From Methanoculleus sp. (GTDB lineage Archaea; Halobacteriota; Methanomicrobia; Methanomicrobiales; Methanoculleaceae), in assembly GCA_028698765.1 (NCBI GenBank), contig JAQVVW010000127.1, forward strand, positions 1-5,378: 5,378 nt of DNA, written 5' to 3'. The notes under the pieces are model-generated. The model saw only the letters and a list, made by a program, of their open reading frames with translations. It ran no database searches and was not told where the DNA came from. Below are positions 1 to 5,243 of this stretch, one piece after another. Each line of letters starts with the position of its first letter. Position 1 is the stretch's first letter. A program made the position numbers and the translations under genes.

Positions 1-422
1 TCAACTTCGACCAGAGGATCCGGCCGTACCTTCTCGATATCGTTGCGGCGCAACGGCTCTCCCCTGATAACGTGACGGGTGCGATGCAGTCGATCGTCGG
101 TGCGGCCGAGAGTCTCCTCGCCATCCCCGGGAACGTGAACGAGACGCTCAAGACACTCTCGGAGGGCACCATCACGCTCGAACTCGAGGATCACGACCTC
201 GACGAGATCGTCGGCGTCATCGACCGGGCGAGCGACAAGATCATCGTGGGGGTGGTGGTCGCCGCGGTCGTCGTGGGCTCGTCGCTGGTGCTCCGGGTTG
301 CCGATCTCCCCGTACCTGGATACGTCTCAACGCTCGCAACGCTGGGCTACGTCTTTGCGGTGATCGTCGGGTTCTACGCGGTCTACAACGTCCTCAGGTA
401 CAGCCGGGGTCTGAGGAGGTAA
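1..422 (+). CDS. ABC1/AarF/UbiB-family protein kinase-like membrane protein, C-terminal part (5' end outside window)
   Basis: The frame is open from the first full codon at base 3 to a TAA at 420-422, giving 139 visible residues with the N-terminus off the window. The visible part matches the tail of ABC1/AarF/UbiB atypical kinases. It has an amphipathic helical stretch, then the family-like segment 'LKTLSEGTITLELEDHDLDE' followed by 'VIDRASDKIIVG'. Two hydrophobic membrane spans follow, at about visible residues 80-98 and 110-130, and a short basic tail (RYSRGLRR). The kinase core with its ATP-binding motifs would lie upstream and cannot be checked. In bacteria and mitochondria the family supports ubiquinone synthesis. 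Methanogens do not make ubiquinone, so the role here is unknown, and I give no gene symbol. An internal GTG at 72 is not a likely start, because the family-like reading frame continues upstream of it. The gene is convergent with the reductase gene at 680-958. Confidence 0.85.
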   Translation, partial: NFDQRIRPYLLDIVAAQRLSPDNVTGAMQSIVGAAESLLAIPGNVNETLKTLSEGTITLELEDHDLDEIVGVIDRASDKIIVGVVVAAVVVGSSLVLRVADLPVPGYVSTLATLGYVFAVIVGFYAVYNVLRYSRGLRR

Positions 423-558
423 GCGACGGGGCGCGGGAGCGACGGTTCGTAGAATCGGGGCATGAAAAGAGCAGAGGTCTTCGAACGGACGTCCCTCTCC
501 CGGTAATAGCGTTTTAGTACAACTTCGGGGTCACATGCTTCCTTAAGCGATGGAGACA

Positions 559-586
559 GGGGAGGGTGGGCGAGCCCCCCCTCCCC
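559..586. other. Strong GC hairpin in convergent intergenic gap
   Basis: GGGGAGGG at 559-566 pairs perfectly with CCCTCCCC at 579-586. After one T/C mismatch, GGG at 568-570 pairs with CCC at 575-577 around a CGAG tetraloop. It sits in the 257-nt gap between the convergent UbiB-like gene and the reductase gene, where I see no credible coding sequence. No T-run follows on either strand, so it is not a classical archaeal U-tract terminator. It could be an RNA 3'-end structure or chance pairing in GC-rich DNA. A smaller perfect hairpin, CACGG-AAG-CCGTG, lies at 617-629. Confidence 0.35.
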
Positions 587-661
587 GCGAGCCGCCACCC
601 CCGGTTGCGATATCCCCACGGAAGCCGTGCTATGTGTAACTGCAGGGAATCAGTAGATTCA

Positions 662-691
662 AAGGGCGGGCGAAAAAAGTTATTCGCCCTT
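662..691 (-). terminator. Candidate U-rich terminator with hairpin at the 3' end of the reductase gene
   Basis: On the minus strand a run of six T (plus-strand A6 at 673-678) lies one base past the TAA stop at 680-682. U-tracts of this kind are the main archaeal termination signal. Inverted repeats surround it: GGGCGAA at 668-674 with TTCGCCC at 683-689, or alternatively AAGGGCG at 662-668 with CGCCCTT at 685-691. The U-tract falls inside the loop and stem rather than after the hairpin, so the T-run is the firmer part of the call. Confidence 0.5.
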
Positions 692-958
692 CTTGAAGAA
701 CAGCCGGCAGTGGCAGGCACCCTGCTCCTCGATCTCTTCCTCGTGGTAGACGCAGGGGCAGACGATGATCCGGTCCTTCTCGGGGTCGCCGCTCCGGAGC
801 CTGCACGGGCAGTATGCCTCCCCGAACCGCTCCTGGTTCCGGGCGAGCCCGCGGAGGACGGCACTGAGTTGCTTCTCGTCGACGTTCAAGACGAACCCTT
901 TCTCCTTCGCGTATACCTTTGCCCTGGTCCGCGTCTCTTCGATCCCTTCTTCACTCAT
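680..958 (-). CDS. Ferredoxin:thioredoxin (disulfide) reductase, catalytic beta chain
   Basis: This 92-residue protein carries the full cysteine signature of the family: CPC at 50-52, CPC at 67-69 and CHC at 82-84, followed by RLFF. In characterised members four of these cysteines hold a [4Fe-4S] cluster and two form the adjacent redox-active disulfide. The enzyme passes electrons from ferredoxin to a thioredoxin-like or other disulfide partner, one electron at a time, in the cytosol. Spacing here is CPC-x14-CPC-x12-CHC, against CPC-x16-CPC-x8-CHC in the plant enzyme, which fits a methanogen-type reductase. No variable chain, thioredoxin or glutaredoxin gene adjoins it, and no thioredoxin domain is fused to it. 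The ATG at 956-958 is preceded by GGAG (967-970) at 8-nt spacing. It appears to have its own promoter (about 1021-1037), separate from purC, whose stop is 135 nt upstream. Confidence 0.95.
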   Translation of the reverse strand: MSEEGIEETRTRAKVYAKEKGFVLNVDEKQLSAVLRGLARNQERFGEAYCPCRLRSGDPEKDRIIVCPCVYHEEEIEEQGACHCRLFFKKGE

Positions 959-966
959 GATCAGAA

Positions 967-970
967 CTCC
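967..970 (-). promoter_or_regulatory. Ribosome binding site of the reductase gene
   Basis: GGAG on the minus strand, 8 nt before the ATG at 956-958. It fixes this start codon and shows that the transcript has a leader. Confidence 0.7.
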
Positions 971-999
971 AATTATACAACTTACCGGCGCCTGTACTC

Positions 1000-1021
1000 T
1001 TCGATATAGGGTATCATCGAA
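1000..1021. promoter_or_regulatory. Palindromic candidate operator at the reductase transcription start
   Basis: TTCGAT (1000-1005) and ATCGAA (1016-1021) form a perfect 6-bp inverted repeat with a 10-nt spacer. A nested GATA-N5-TATC lies at 1003-1015. The repeat begins directly downstream of the AT-rich TATA-like element and covers the predicted transcription start near base 1000, where an archaeal repressor would block initiation. It could also fold in the RNA leader. No regulator gene is visible in the window, so the function is inferred from position and symmetry only. Confidence 0.4.
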
Positions 1022-1037
1022 TTAAATATTTGATTTC
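1021..1037 (-). promoter_or_regulatory. Archaeal BRE/TATA promoter of the reductase gene
   Basis: Read on the minus strand, a purine-rich GAAATC is followed by AAATATTTAAT, a notable AT-rich island in GC-rich surroundings. This resembles an archaeal BRE plus TATA box. With the box centred near 1026, initiation would fall near base 1000, giving a leader of about 40 nt before the ATG at 958. It is the clearest promoter in the window and separates the reductase gene from purC upstream. Confidence 0.6.
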
Positions 1038-1093
1038 ATCATCTGAGCCGGGCATCCCCACTTTTGGTCCAATGGTGACGCCGGCGGTGCAAC

Positions 1094-1819
1094 TCATGCG
1101 AGCTCGCCCCAGGGCGGGGAGAGTATCCGTTTCGCGACGCCGGCGTAGGTCTCCATGACGTCCCCCTTGCCGAACCGGTAGACGTCTTTGTCGAGTGATG
1201 TCCCGGTCTCCTTGTCCCAGAGGCGCATCGAGTCCATGCTGATCTCGTCGCCGAGGACGATCTCGCCGTTGTACTTGCCGAACTCCATCTTGAAATCGAC
1301 CAGGGTGATGCCGCGCAGGTCGAGGTACTTGCTGAGCAGCTCGTTTGTCGCGAGCGCGAGAGCCTTGATCTGGTCGAGTTCCTCGGGCGTGGCGAGACCG
1401 AGAGCGTAGATCAGGTCGTCGTTCAACATCGGGTCGTGGTGGGCGTCGCTCTTGTAGTCGATGACGATCACCGGCGGGTCGAGCGGTTCTCCTTCCCGGA
1501 ACGGGTAGTTGCGCACGATCGAGCCGGCCGCGACGTTTCTCACGATCACCTCGAGCGGGATCATCGTGAGGTTGCGCACCGCGACGACGCTGGGCTCGAT
1601 GCTCTCGAGGTAATGCGTCCTGATCCCGTGCTCTTCCAGGTACCTGAAGATGAAGGTCGAAACCTCCGCGTTGTATCTCCCTTTGCCCTCCAGGGTGTCT
1701 TTCTTCACGCCGTCGAACGCCGTGATGTCGTCCCGGAACTTCATGATGTATACCTCCGGGTCTTCGGTGCGGTAGACGGATTTAGCCTTCCCTGTGTAGA
1801 GGAGGTCAGCCTGTTTCAT
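1094..1819 (-). CDS. purC: Phosphoribosylaminoimidazole-succinocarboxamide synthase (SAICAR synthetase)
   Basis: PurC condenses CAIR with L-aspartate, using ATP, to give SAICAR in de novo purine synthesis in the cytosol. The 241-residue product has the usual length of the stand-alone enzyme and all its landmarks: N-terminal 'LLYTGKAKSVY' (6-16), 'VIVRNVAAGS' (91-100), 'GITLVDFKMEFGK' (170-182) and 'GDEISMDSMRLWD' (190-202). The frame is open for another 55 codons upstream of the chosen ATG at 1817-1819. That extension overlaps cofG out of frame and is proline- and serine-rich, and the chosen ATG has GGAG (1828-1831) at 8 nt, so the shorter form is right. It lies 43 nt downstream of the cofG stop on the same strand and is probably co-transcribed with it. 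The gene is intact. Confidence 0.97.
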   Translation of the reverse strand: MKQADLLYTGKAKSVYRTEDPEVYIMKFRDDITAFDGVKKDTLEGKGRYNAEVSTFIFRYLEEHGIRTHYLESIEPSVVAVRNLTMIPLEVIVRNVAAGSIVRNYPFREGEPLDPPVIVIDYKSDAHHDPMLNDDLIYALGLATPEELDQIKALALATNELLSKYLDLRGITLVDFKMEFGKYNGEIVLGDEISMDSMRLWDKETGTSLDKDVYRFGKGDVMETYAGVAKRILSPPWGELA

Positions 1820-1827
1820 GGTCGAAT

Positions 1828-1831
1828 CTCC
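1828..1831 (-). promoter_or_regulatory. Ribosome binding site of purC
   Basis: GGAG within AGGAGA on the minus strand, 8 nt from the purC ATG. It lies in the 43-nt cofG-purC gap and decides against the longer in-frame purC extension. Confidence 0.75.
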
Positions 1832-1862
1832 TGATAGGTGTTGTCCGGGATTTGTCATGAGG

Positions 1863-2858
1863 TTATGCACCCGCGCCCCGGTCGGGTGCGGCAACCCTCT
1901 CCGCGAGCCGCCGGATGAGGGGTTCGATCCGGGGGGAGTACCAGCCCCGCTCGATATGCTGCGGGTAGATGCAGAGCCGCTCACGGAGTTCGGCGTCCCC
2001 GACGAGCCGCCGGAGTTCGTCGATCTGCGGCCAGGGGTGCTCCGGGTTGACGTAATCGACGGTGAGCGGGGAGACCCCGCCGAGGTCGTTCACGCCGCAC
2101 TCGATGAGGCGGGACGCGTCCGCGAGGTTCGGGGGTATCTGGACGGCGACGTCGGAGGGAAGGATCTCGCGGGCGAGACTGATCGTCGCGCAGATCTCGT
2201 CGGGGCCAGGAACCGCCGCACCCTCCATCGCGGTCCCGGGTTTCGGACAGAAGTTCTGGACGATAACCTCCTGAATATGGCCAAACCGTGCGTGGAGGTC
2301 GGCGATGACCCGGAGCGACTCCTCGCGGTCGTCTATCGTCTCGCCGATCCCGAGCAGGATGCCGGTCGTGAACGGGATCGAGAGTCTCCCGGCGTTCTCG
2401 ATCATCTCTATCCTGACCGCGGGGTCCTTCCCCGGGGAGTTTTCGTGCGCCGGAACGTCCGCGGTCGTCTCAAGCATCAACCCCATGCTCGCGTTCACCT
2501 CGCGGAGCCGGTCGAGTTCCTCGTAGGTGAGGATACCGGCGTTGGTGTGCGGGAGGAGATCGCGCTCGATTGCCGCAAGTGAGAGGTCGTAGACGTAGTC
2601 GAGGATATCCGCGTAGCCGAATCGCCTGAGCACCTCGCCAAAGCCCGGCACCGCGCCGGGCCGCTCCCCGAAGGTGAAGAGCGCTTCCGTGCACCCGAGC
2701 GCCGCGCTTGCGTCCAGCGTCCGGATCGCCTCAGCGGGCGGCATGACGCACCCCTCCTTGACGGGGGTTCGGAAACAGCAGTAGCCGCAACGGTTCTGGC
2801 AGACCGTCGTCAGGGGGAGGAACGCGTTTCGTGAGTAGGTGATCACGCGCCGGTGCAT
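1863..2858 (-). CDS. cofG: 7,8-didemethyl-8-hydroxy-5-deazariboflavin (Fo) synthase subunit 1
   Basis: CofG is a radical SAM enzyme that, with CofH, makes the deazaflavin chromophore Fo of coenzyme F420 from a tyrosine-derived adduct of 5-amino-6-ribitylamino-uracil. The 331-residue protein has the radical SAM cluster motif CQNRCGYC, a CxxxCxxC with cysteines at 20, 24 and 27. Further family stretches are 'PHTNAGILT' (103-111), 'MLETTADVP' (128-136), 'TTGILLGIGE' (164-173), 'VIVQNFCPKPGT' (198-209) and 'NDLGGVSPLT' (257-266). The frame stays open upstream, but that extension runs antisense to cofC and is not protein-like. The ATG at 2856-2858 starts 19 residues before the first cluster cysteine, as expected for the family. 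No ribosome binding site precedes it, so the message may be leaderless. It is followed by purC on the same strand and divergent from cofC. cofH is not in the window. Confidence 0.97.
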   Translation of the reverse strand: MHRRVITYSRNAFLPLTTVCQNRCGYCCFRTPVKEGCVMPPAEAIRTLDASAALGCTEALFTFGERPGAVPGFGEVLRRFGYADILDYVYDLSLAAIERDLLPHTNAGILTYEELDRLREVNASMGLMLETTADVPAHENSPGKDPAVRIEMIENAGRLSIPFTTGILLGIGETIDDREESLRVIADLHARFGHIQEVIVQNFCPKPGTAMEGAAVPGPDEICATISLAREILPSDVAVQIPPNLADASRLIECGVNDLGGVSPLTVDYVNPEHPWPQIDELRRLVGDAELRERLCIYPQHIERGWYSPRIEPLIRRLAERVAAPDRGAGA

Positions 2859-3051
2859 GGGTACATGTCGGCACCGCCTTACATGAACCTTCGGGAACGG
2901 GGCCTCTCCGCGCCTCACAAAGCCCCGAAACGCCGCGCCGGGGGAATGCGGTATAGTCGGGCGGAGAGCTCCTGGTATCAGCATGCCCCGCCCTTCCCCT
3001 GCCGGCGGGAAAACGATGCCTTTTTGATGCAGCCCCGACAATCGTTTCTCG
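2859..3051. promoter_or_regulatory. Divergent cofG/cofC intergenic promoter region
   Basis: These 193 nt separate the head-to-head starts of cofG (-) and cofC (+), and I see no convincing gene in them. Neither start has a Shine-Dalgarno sequence. Weak TATA-like segments sit about 24-29 nt from each ATG: TTCATGTAAG on the minus strand around 2878-2887, and CCTTTTTGATG on the plus strand around 3019-3029. That distance suits leaderless transcripts. A GGTATAG segment at 2950-2956 is a second candidate on either strand. A short inverted repeat, CCCGCC (2987-2992) with GGCGGG (3004-3009), lies just upstream of the cofC element. The region as a promoter follows from gene orientation; the exact boxes are uncertain. 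Confidence 0.45.
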
Positions 3052-3699
3052 ATGTACTTCCACGCGCTCATCCCCTTTAAGCCGGTAAACCCCAAGACGC
3101 GCCTCTCCTGCATCCTCGACCAGGAGGAGCGGGAAGCATTTGCCCGGGCGATGCTTGAAGACGTGATCGCCGCCGTGCAGAAGTCCGGGTGCAGCGCCAC
3201 CCTCCTCTGCACCCACCCCTTCAAACATGAGAACGCCCTCATCGCTGTCCGGAAGGAGTCGCTCAACGATGCCATCAACTGGGCGCTCAAGCAGTTCCAC
3301 TGCCCTGCGCTCATCATCATGGCCGATATCCCCCTGGTTACGGCCGGGGATATCCAGCGGCTGATCCGGACCGAGAAGGATATGTCCATCGTGCCCGGCC
3401 GGGGCGGCGGGACGAACATCATATTCCTCAAGAAGCCGCAGTGTTTCCGCGCCGACTACTACGGCGCGAGTTTCCTCGACCATATGCGGATCGCAGAGGA
3501 GTGTGGGTTCTCCGTCGAGGTGATCGATTCATTCAGGATGTCGACCGATATCGACGAGAAGGAAGACCTGGTCGAGATCCTCATCCACGGAAAAGGGAGA
3601 AAGAGCAGGGAGTACCTGGAGAACTCAGGGTTCTCTCTTGCCATCGACGAGAAGGGACGGGTCGGCGTGCAGCGCGACGCCCATAAAGAGACACTCTGA
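3052..3699 (+). CDS. cofC: 2-phospho-L-lactate guanylyltransferase
   Basis: CofC joins 2-phospho-L-lactate and GTP to give lactyl-2-diphospho-5'-guanosine, the donor used by CofD to build F420-0. The 215-residue length fits archaeal CofC. The nucleotidyltransferase fold is marked by N-terminal 'LIPFKPVNPKTRL' (6-18, lysines 10 and 15), the acidic 'MADIPLV' motif (90-96), glycine-rich 'VPGRGGGTNIIFL' (114-126), 'YYGASFLDHMRIA' (136-148) and 'STDIDEKEDL' (164-173). The ATG at 3052 has no ribosome binding site. An ATG 25 nt upstream is out of frame, and the family N-terminus begins almost at once, so this start fits a leaderless message. It is the only F420 gene here on the plus strand, divergent from cofG. 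Its last 24 codons overlap the 3' end of cofE on the opposite strand. Confidence 0.93.
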   Translation: MYFHALIPFKPVNPKTRLSCILDQEEREAFARAMLEDVIAAVQKSGCSATLLCTHPFKHENALIAVRKESLNDAINWALKQFHCPALIIMADIPLVTAGDIQRLIRTEKDMSIVPGRGGGTNIIFLKKPQCFRADYYGASFLDHMRIAEECGFSVEVIDSFRMSTDIDEKEDLVEILIHGKGRKSREYLENSGFSLAIDEKGRVGVQRDAHKETL

Positions 3700-4431
3700 A
3701 GCGTCGATGGTGTCGACCCCGGTATAATCGCCGACGGGGAGCCCGACTCCCCGCACCACGGCCGCGGGGACGCACTCCCCCGCCTCGCCCATCACGAGTT
3801 CGGCAGCGGAGGCGATGCAGTCTGCGACCGCTCTCTTCGTGACCTCGAGTTCGCGGTCGAAGAGGTCTTTTTTCCCGCGCTCGTCAACCACCGAAGGGAT
3901 GCCCGAGCACCCGATCGCGACCCCGGAGCACCCGAGCCGCATCGCGTGCGTCCTCGAGTCGATGACGATGACGCCGACGTCCGCACCCGACCGCTCCCGT
4001 ATCGCCGCACGAATACGCGCGGCGGATGCATCCGGGTCAAGGGGGAGGAGGACAAGCGAGCCCGCCGGGGCGTTCGAGGCATCGATCCCCGCGTTCGGGA
4101 GGAGCGTCCCGTTCTTCATGCAGAGCAGGAACCCCGGGATGCCCCCGACGATCCGGTCGCTCTCCCGGCTGACCACCTCGGCGTGGCGGGAGTCCATATG
4201 GTACTCTTCGGCGAGCCGGAGGGCCTCCGCCGAAGGCTCGACATCGGCGAGCCTCACGACCCGTCCTTCGGCGGTGGCGAGAGCGGACTCCGCGACGACC
4301 ACGACATCGCCCGTCTCGAATCCCCGGGCGGCCGAGCGTTCGACGGACGAGAGCAGGTGCGCCGCGACGTCGTCGCCGGGGCGGAGCAGGGGGGTTGCAA
4401 GACCGTATACCGAGTATGAAGGTGTCGTCAT
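3625..4431 (-). CDS. cofE: Coenzyme F420-0:L-glutamate ligase
   Basis: CofE is a GTP-dependent ligase that adds glutamates to F420-0 (the first by an alpha link, then a gamma link) to make F420-1 and F420-2. The 268-residue product is slightly longer than typical archaeal members of about 250. Family landmarks are 'VVVVAESALATAEGRVV' (43-59), 'GIPGFLLCMKNG' (97-108), 'NAGIDASN' (113-120), 'VIVIDSRTHAMRLGCSGVAI' (154-173), 'ELVMGEAG' (211-218) and 'VVRGVGLPVGDYTG' (225-238). The frame is open for 105 codons further upstream but only as an arginine/proline-rich shadow of the folP-like gene. The chosen ATG (4429-4431) overlaps the stop of that gene as ATGA and has GAGG (4437-4440) at 5 nt, so translation is probably coupled. 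The last 24 codons, including the 'CLFMGV' stretch, overlap cofC antisense by 75 nt. Confidence 0.95.
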   Translation of the reverse strand: MTTPSYSVYGLATPLLRPGDDVAAHLLSSVERSAARGFETGDVVVVAESALATAEGRVVRLADVEPSAEALRLAEEYHMDSRHAEVVSRESDRIVGGIPGFLLCMKNGTLLPNAGIDASNAPAGSLVLLPLDPDASAARIRAAIRERSGADVGVIVIDSRTHAMRLGCSGVAIGCSGIPSVVDERGKKDLFDRELEVTKRAVADCIASAAELVMGEAGECVPAAVVRGVGLPVGDYTGVDTIDASECLFMGVALHADPSLLVDGKREP

Positions 4432-5243
4432 GTCTGCCTCATCGTTGCATGGACCCGCAGGAGGTCGGCGGTCTCGGGGACGTCGTGGCTCCGCACGACG
4501 GACGCGCCCGCGTCGACGAGCAGCGTCGTGAGCGCGAGGGTTCCCGCGAGCCGGTCCTCCGGCCGGCGGCCGAGCAGGTCGCCGATGAACGTCTTCCGCG
4601 AGATCGCCGCGAGCACCGGGCGGCCGAAGTCCAGGAACGAAGCGAAGTTCCGGCAGAGTTCCCAGTCGTCCTCGCTTGTTCGCTCCGGGACCCAACGGCC
4701 GACGGCGGGATCGAGGATGTACTCCTCGATCCCGAGACGCGCGCACCGGCTAACGACCGCTTCGAGGGCTTCCCGCGTGGCGGCAACTCCGGCGGCGTCG
4801 CCGGGCTCCCGGAAACTCGCCATTGCGAAGACCGGGAGCCCGGAGTCGGCGACCGCCCGCGCGTAGCGCTCTTCGGCAAGCCCGGAGATATCGTTCACCG
4901 CATGGACGTCGTGGCGGAGAGCGACATCGAGCACCTCCGGGTGCCGGGTGTCCACCGAGAGGGTGATCCCGGTCCCGTCGAGTTCCGAGAGGGCCGCGTC
5001 CACTCGCGCCGCCTCCTCGGCGACGGTGATGGGAGTAGAGCCGGGGGCGGTGCTCCGCGCCCCGAGATCGATCATATCGGCGCCCGCCGCCGTCATGGCG
5101 AGGGCGCGGTCGTATATCTCTTTTGCCGGGATATAGGAGCCCCGGTAGAACGACTCGGGGCTGCAGTTGATGACGCCCATCAGCCGAACCGGGGCGCCGC
5201 CGCCGATCCGGAGACGGTTTACCATGCCGTGGTGTTGTCGCAT
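4428..5243 (-). CDS. Dihydropteroate synthase family protein, divergent (folate or methanopterin branch)
   Basis: This is a TIM-barrel pterin-binding protein of up to 271 residues, the usual dihydropteroate synthase length. Classical FolP joins a pterin diphosphate to p-aminobenzoate. Recognised motifs are '[12 protein letters not shown]' (21-32), 'GADMIDLG' (54-61), 'LSVDTR' (95-100), 'VNDISG' (116-121), 'ILDPAVG' (176-182), '[13 protein letters not shown]' (213-225) and 'VVRSHDV' (249-255). Asn26, Asp98, Asn117, Asp178, Lys217, Arg251 and His253 sit at conserved positions. It departs from bacterial FolP in having GARSTAPG for GGESTRPG and in lacking the usual K after DPxxG and the HMxG-like loop. 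The natural substrate may therefore differ, for instance the ribofuranosyl-aminobenzene phosphate of methanopterin synthesis. Two starts are possible: ATG at 5243, or Met7 at 5225, which gives a more family-like N-terminus (MVNRLRIGG). Neither has a well-spaced ribosome binding site. It overlaps folD upstream and cofE downstream, indicating one operon. Confidence 0.85.
   Translation of the reverse strand: MRQHHGMVNRLRIGGGAPVRLMGVINCSPESFYRGSYIPAKEIYDRALAMTAAGADMIDLGARSTAPGSTPITVAEEAARVDAALSELDGTGITLSVDTRHPEVLDVALRHDVHAVNDISGLAEERYARAVADSGLPVFAMASFREPGDAAGVAATREALEAVVSRCARLGIEEYILDPAVGRWVPERTSEDDWELCRNFASFLDFGRPVLAAISRKTFIGDLLGRRPEDRLAGTLALTTLLVDAGASVVRSHDVPETADLLRVHATMRQT
4437..4440 (-). promoter_or_regulatory. 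Ribosome binding site of cofE inside the folP-like gene
   Basis: GAGG on the minus strand, 5 nt before the cofE ATG and within the final codons of the folP-like gene. With the ATGA stop/start overlap at 4428-4431 it supports translational coupling and fixes the cofE start. Confidence 0.65.

Noticed and set aside
410..422. Strong Shine-Dalgarno-like GGAGGT at the end of the UbiB-like gene
   Set aside because: No start codon follows at a usable distance, so it is simply the final codons before the TAA.
462..506. 14-residue open frame (ATG at 462) after the UbiB-like gene
   Set aside because: It is too short, has only a weak G-run upstream and nothing recognisable.
383..619. Minus-strand 78-codon open frame in the convergent gap
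   Set aside because: GTG start, Pro/Arg-rich product, no motif, and overlap with the UbiB-like gene. It is more likely non-coding.
566..1009. Plus-strand open frame of 147 codons
   Set aside because: It runs antisense across the reductase gene, whose six-cysteine motif leaves no doubt about the coding strand.
958..1043. Possible box C/D small RNA on the minus strand (ATGATGA near 1040, CTGA near 961)
   Set aside because: The C-to-D distance is too long, there is no good D'/C' pair between them, and the segment is explained by the promoter and leader of the reductase gene.
1820..1984. 55-codon N-terminal extension of purC
   Set aside because: It lies mostly inside cofG in another frame and is Ser/Pro/Gly-rich. 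The ATG at 1817-1819 has its own GGAG, and the PurC family N-terminus starts there.
1818..2582. Long plus-strand open frame of 254 codons
   Set aside because: It is antisense to cofG, rich in D/R/V/P/G from the complement of GC-rich codons, and has no recognisable motif. cofG on the other strand is clearly real.
1863..3431. Upstream extension of the cofG frame to base 3431 (522 codons)
   Set aside because: The extra 191 codons run antisense to cofC and have no family similarity. CofG proteins begin shortly before the radical SAM CxxxCxxC motif, which fits the ATG at 2856-2858.
3815..4531. Long plus-strand open frame of 238 codons
   Set aside because: It is antisense to cofE and the folP-like gene, with a Ser/Arg/Ala-rich low-complexity product typical of shadow frames in GC-rich DNA.
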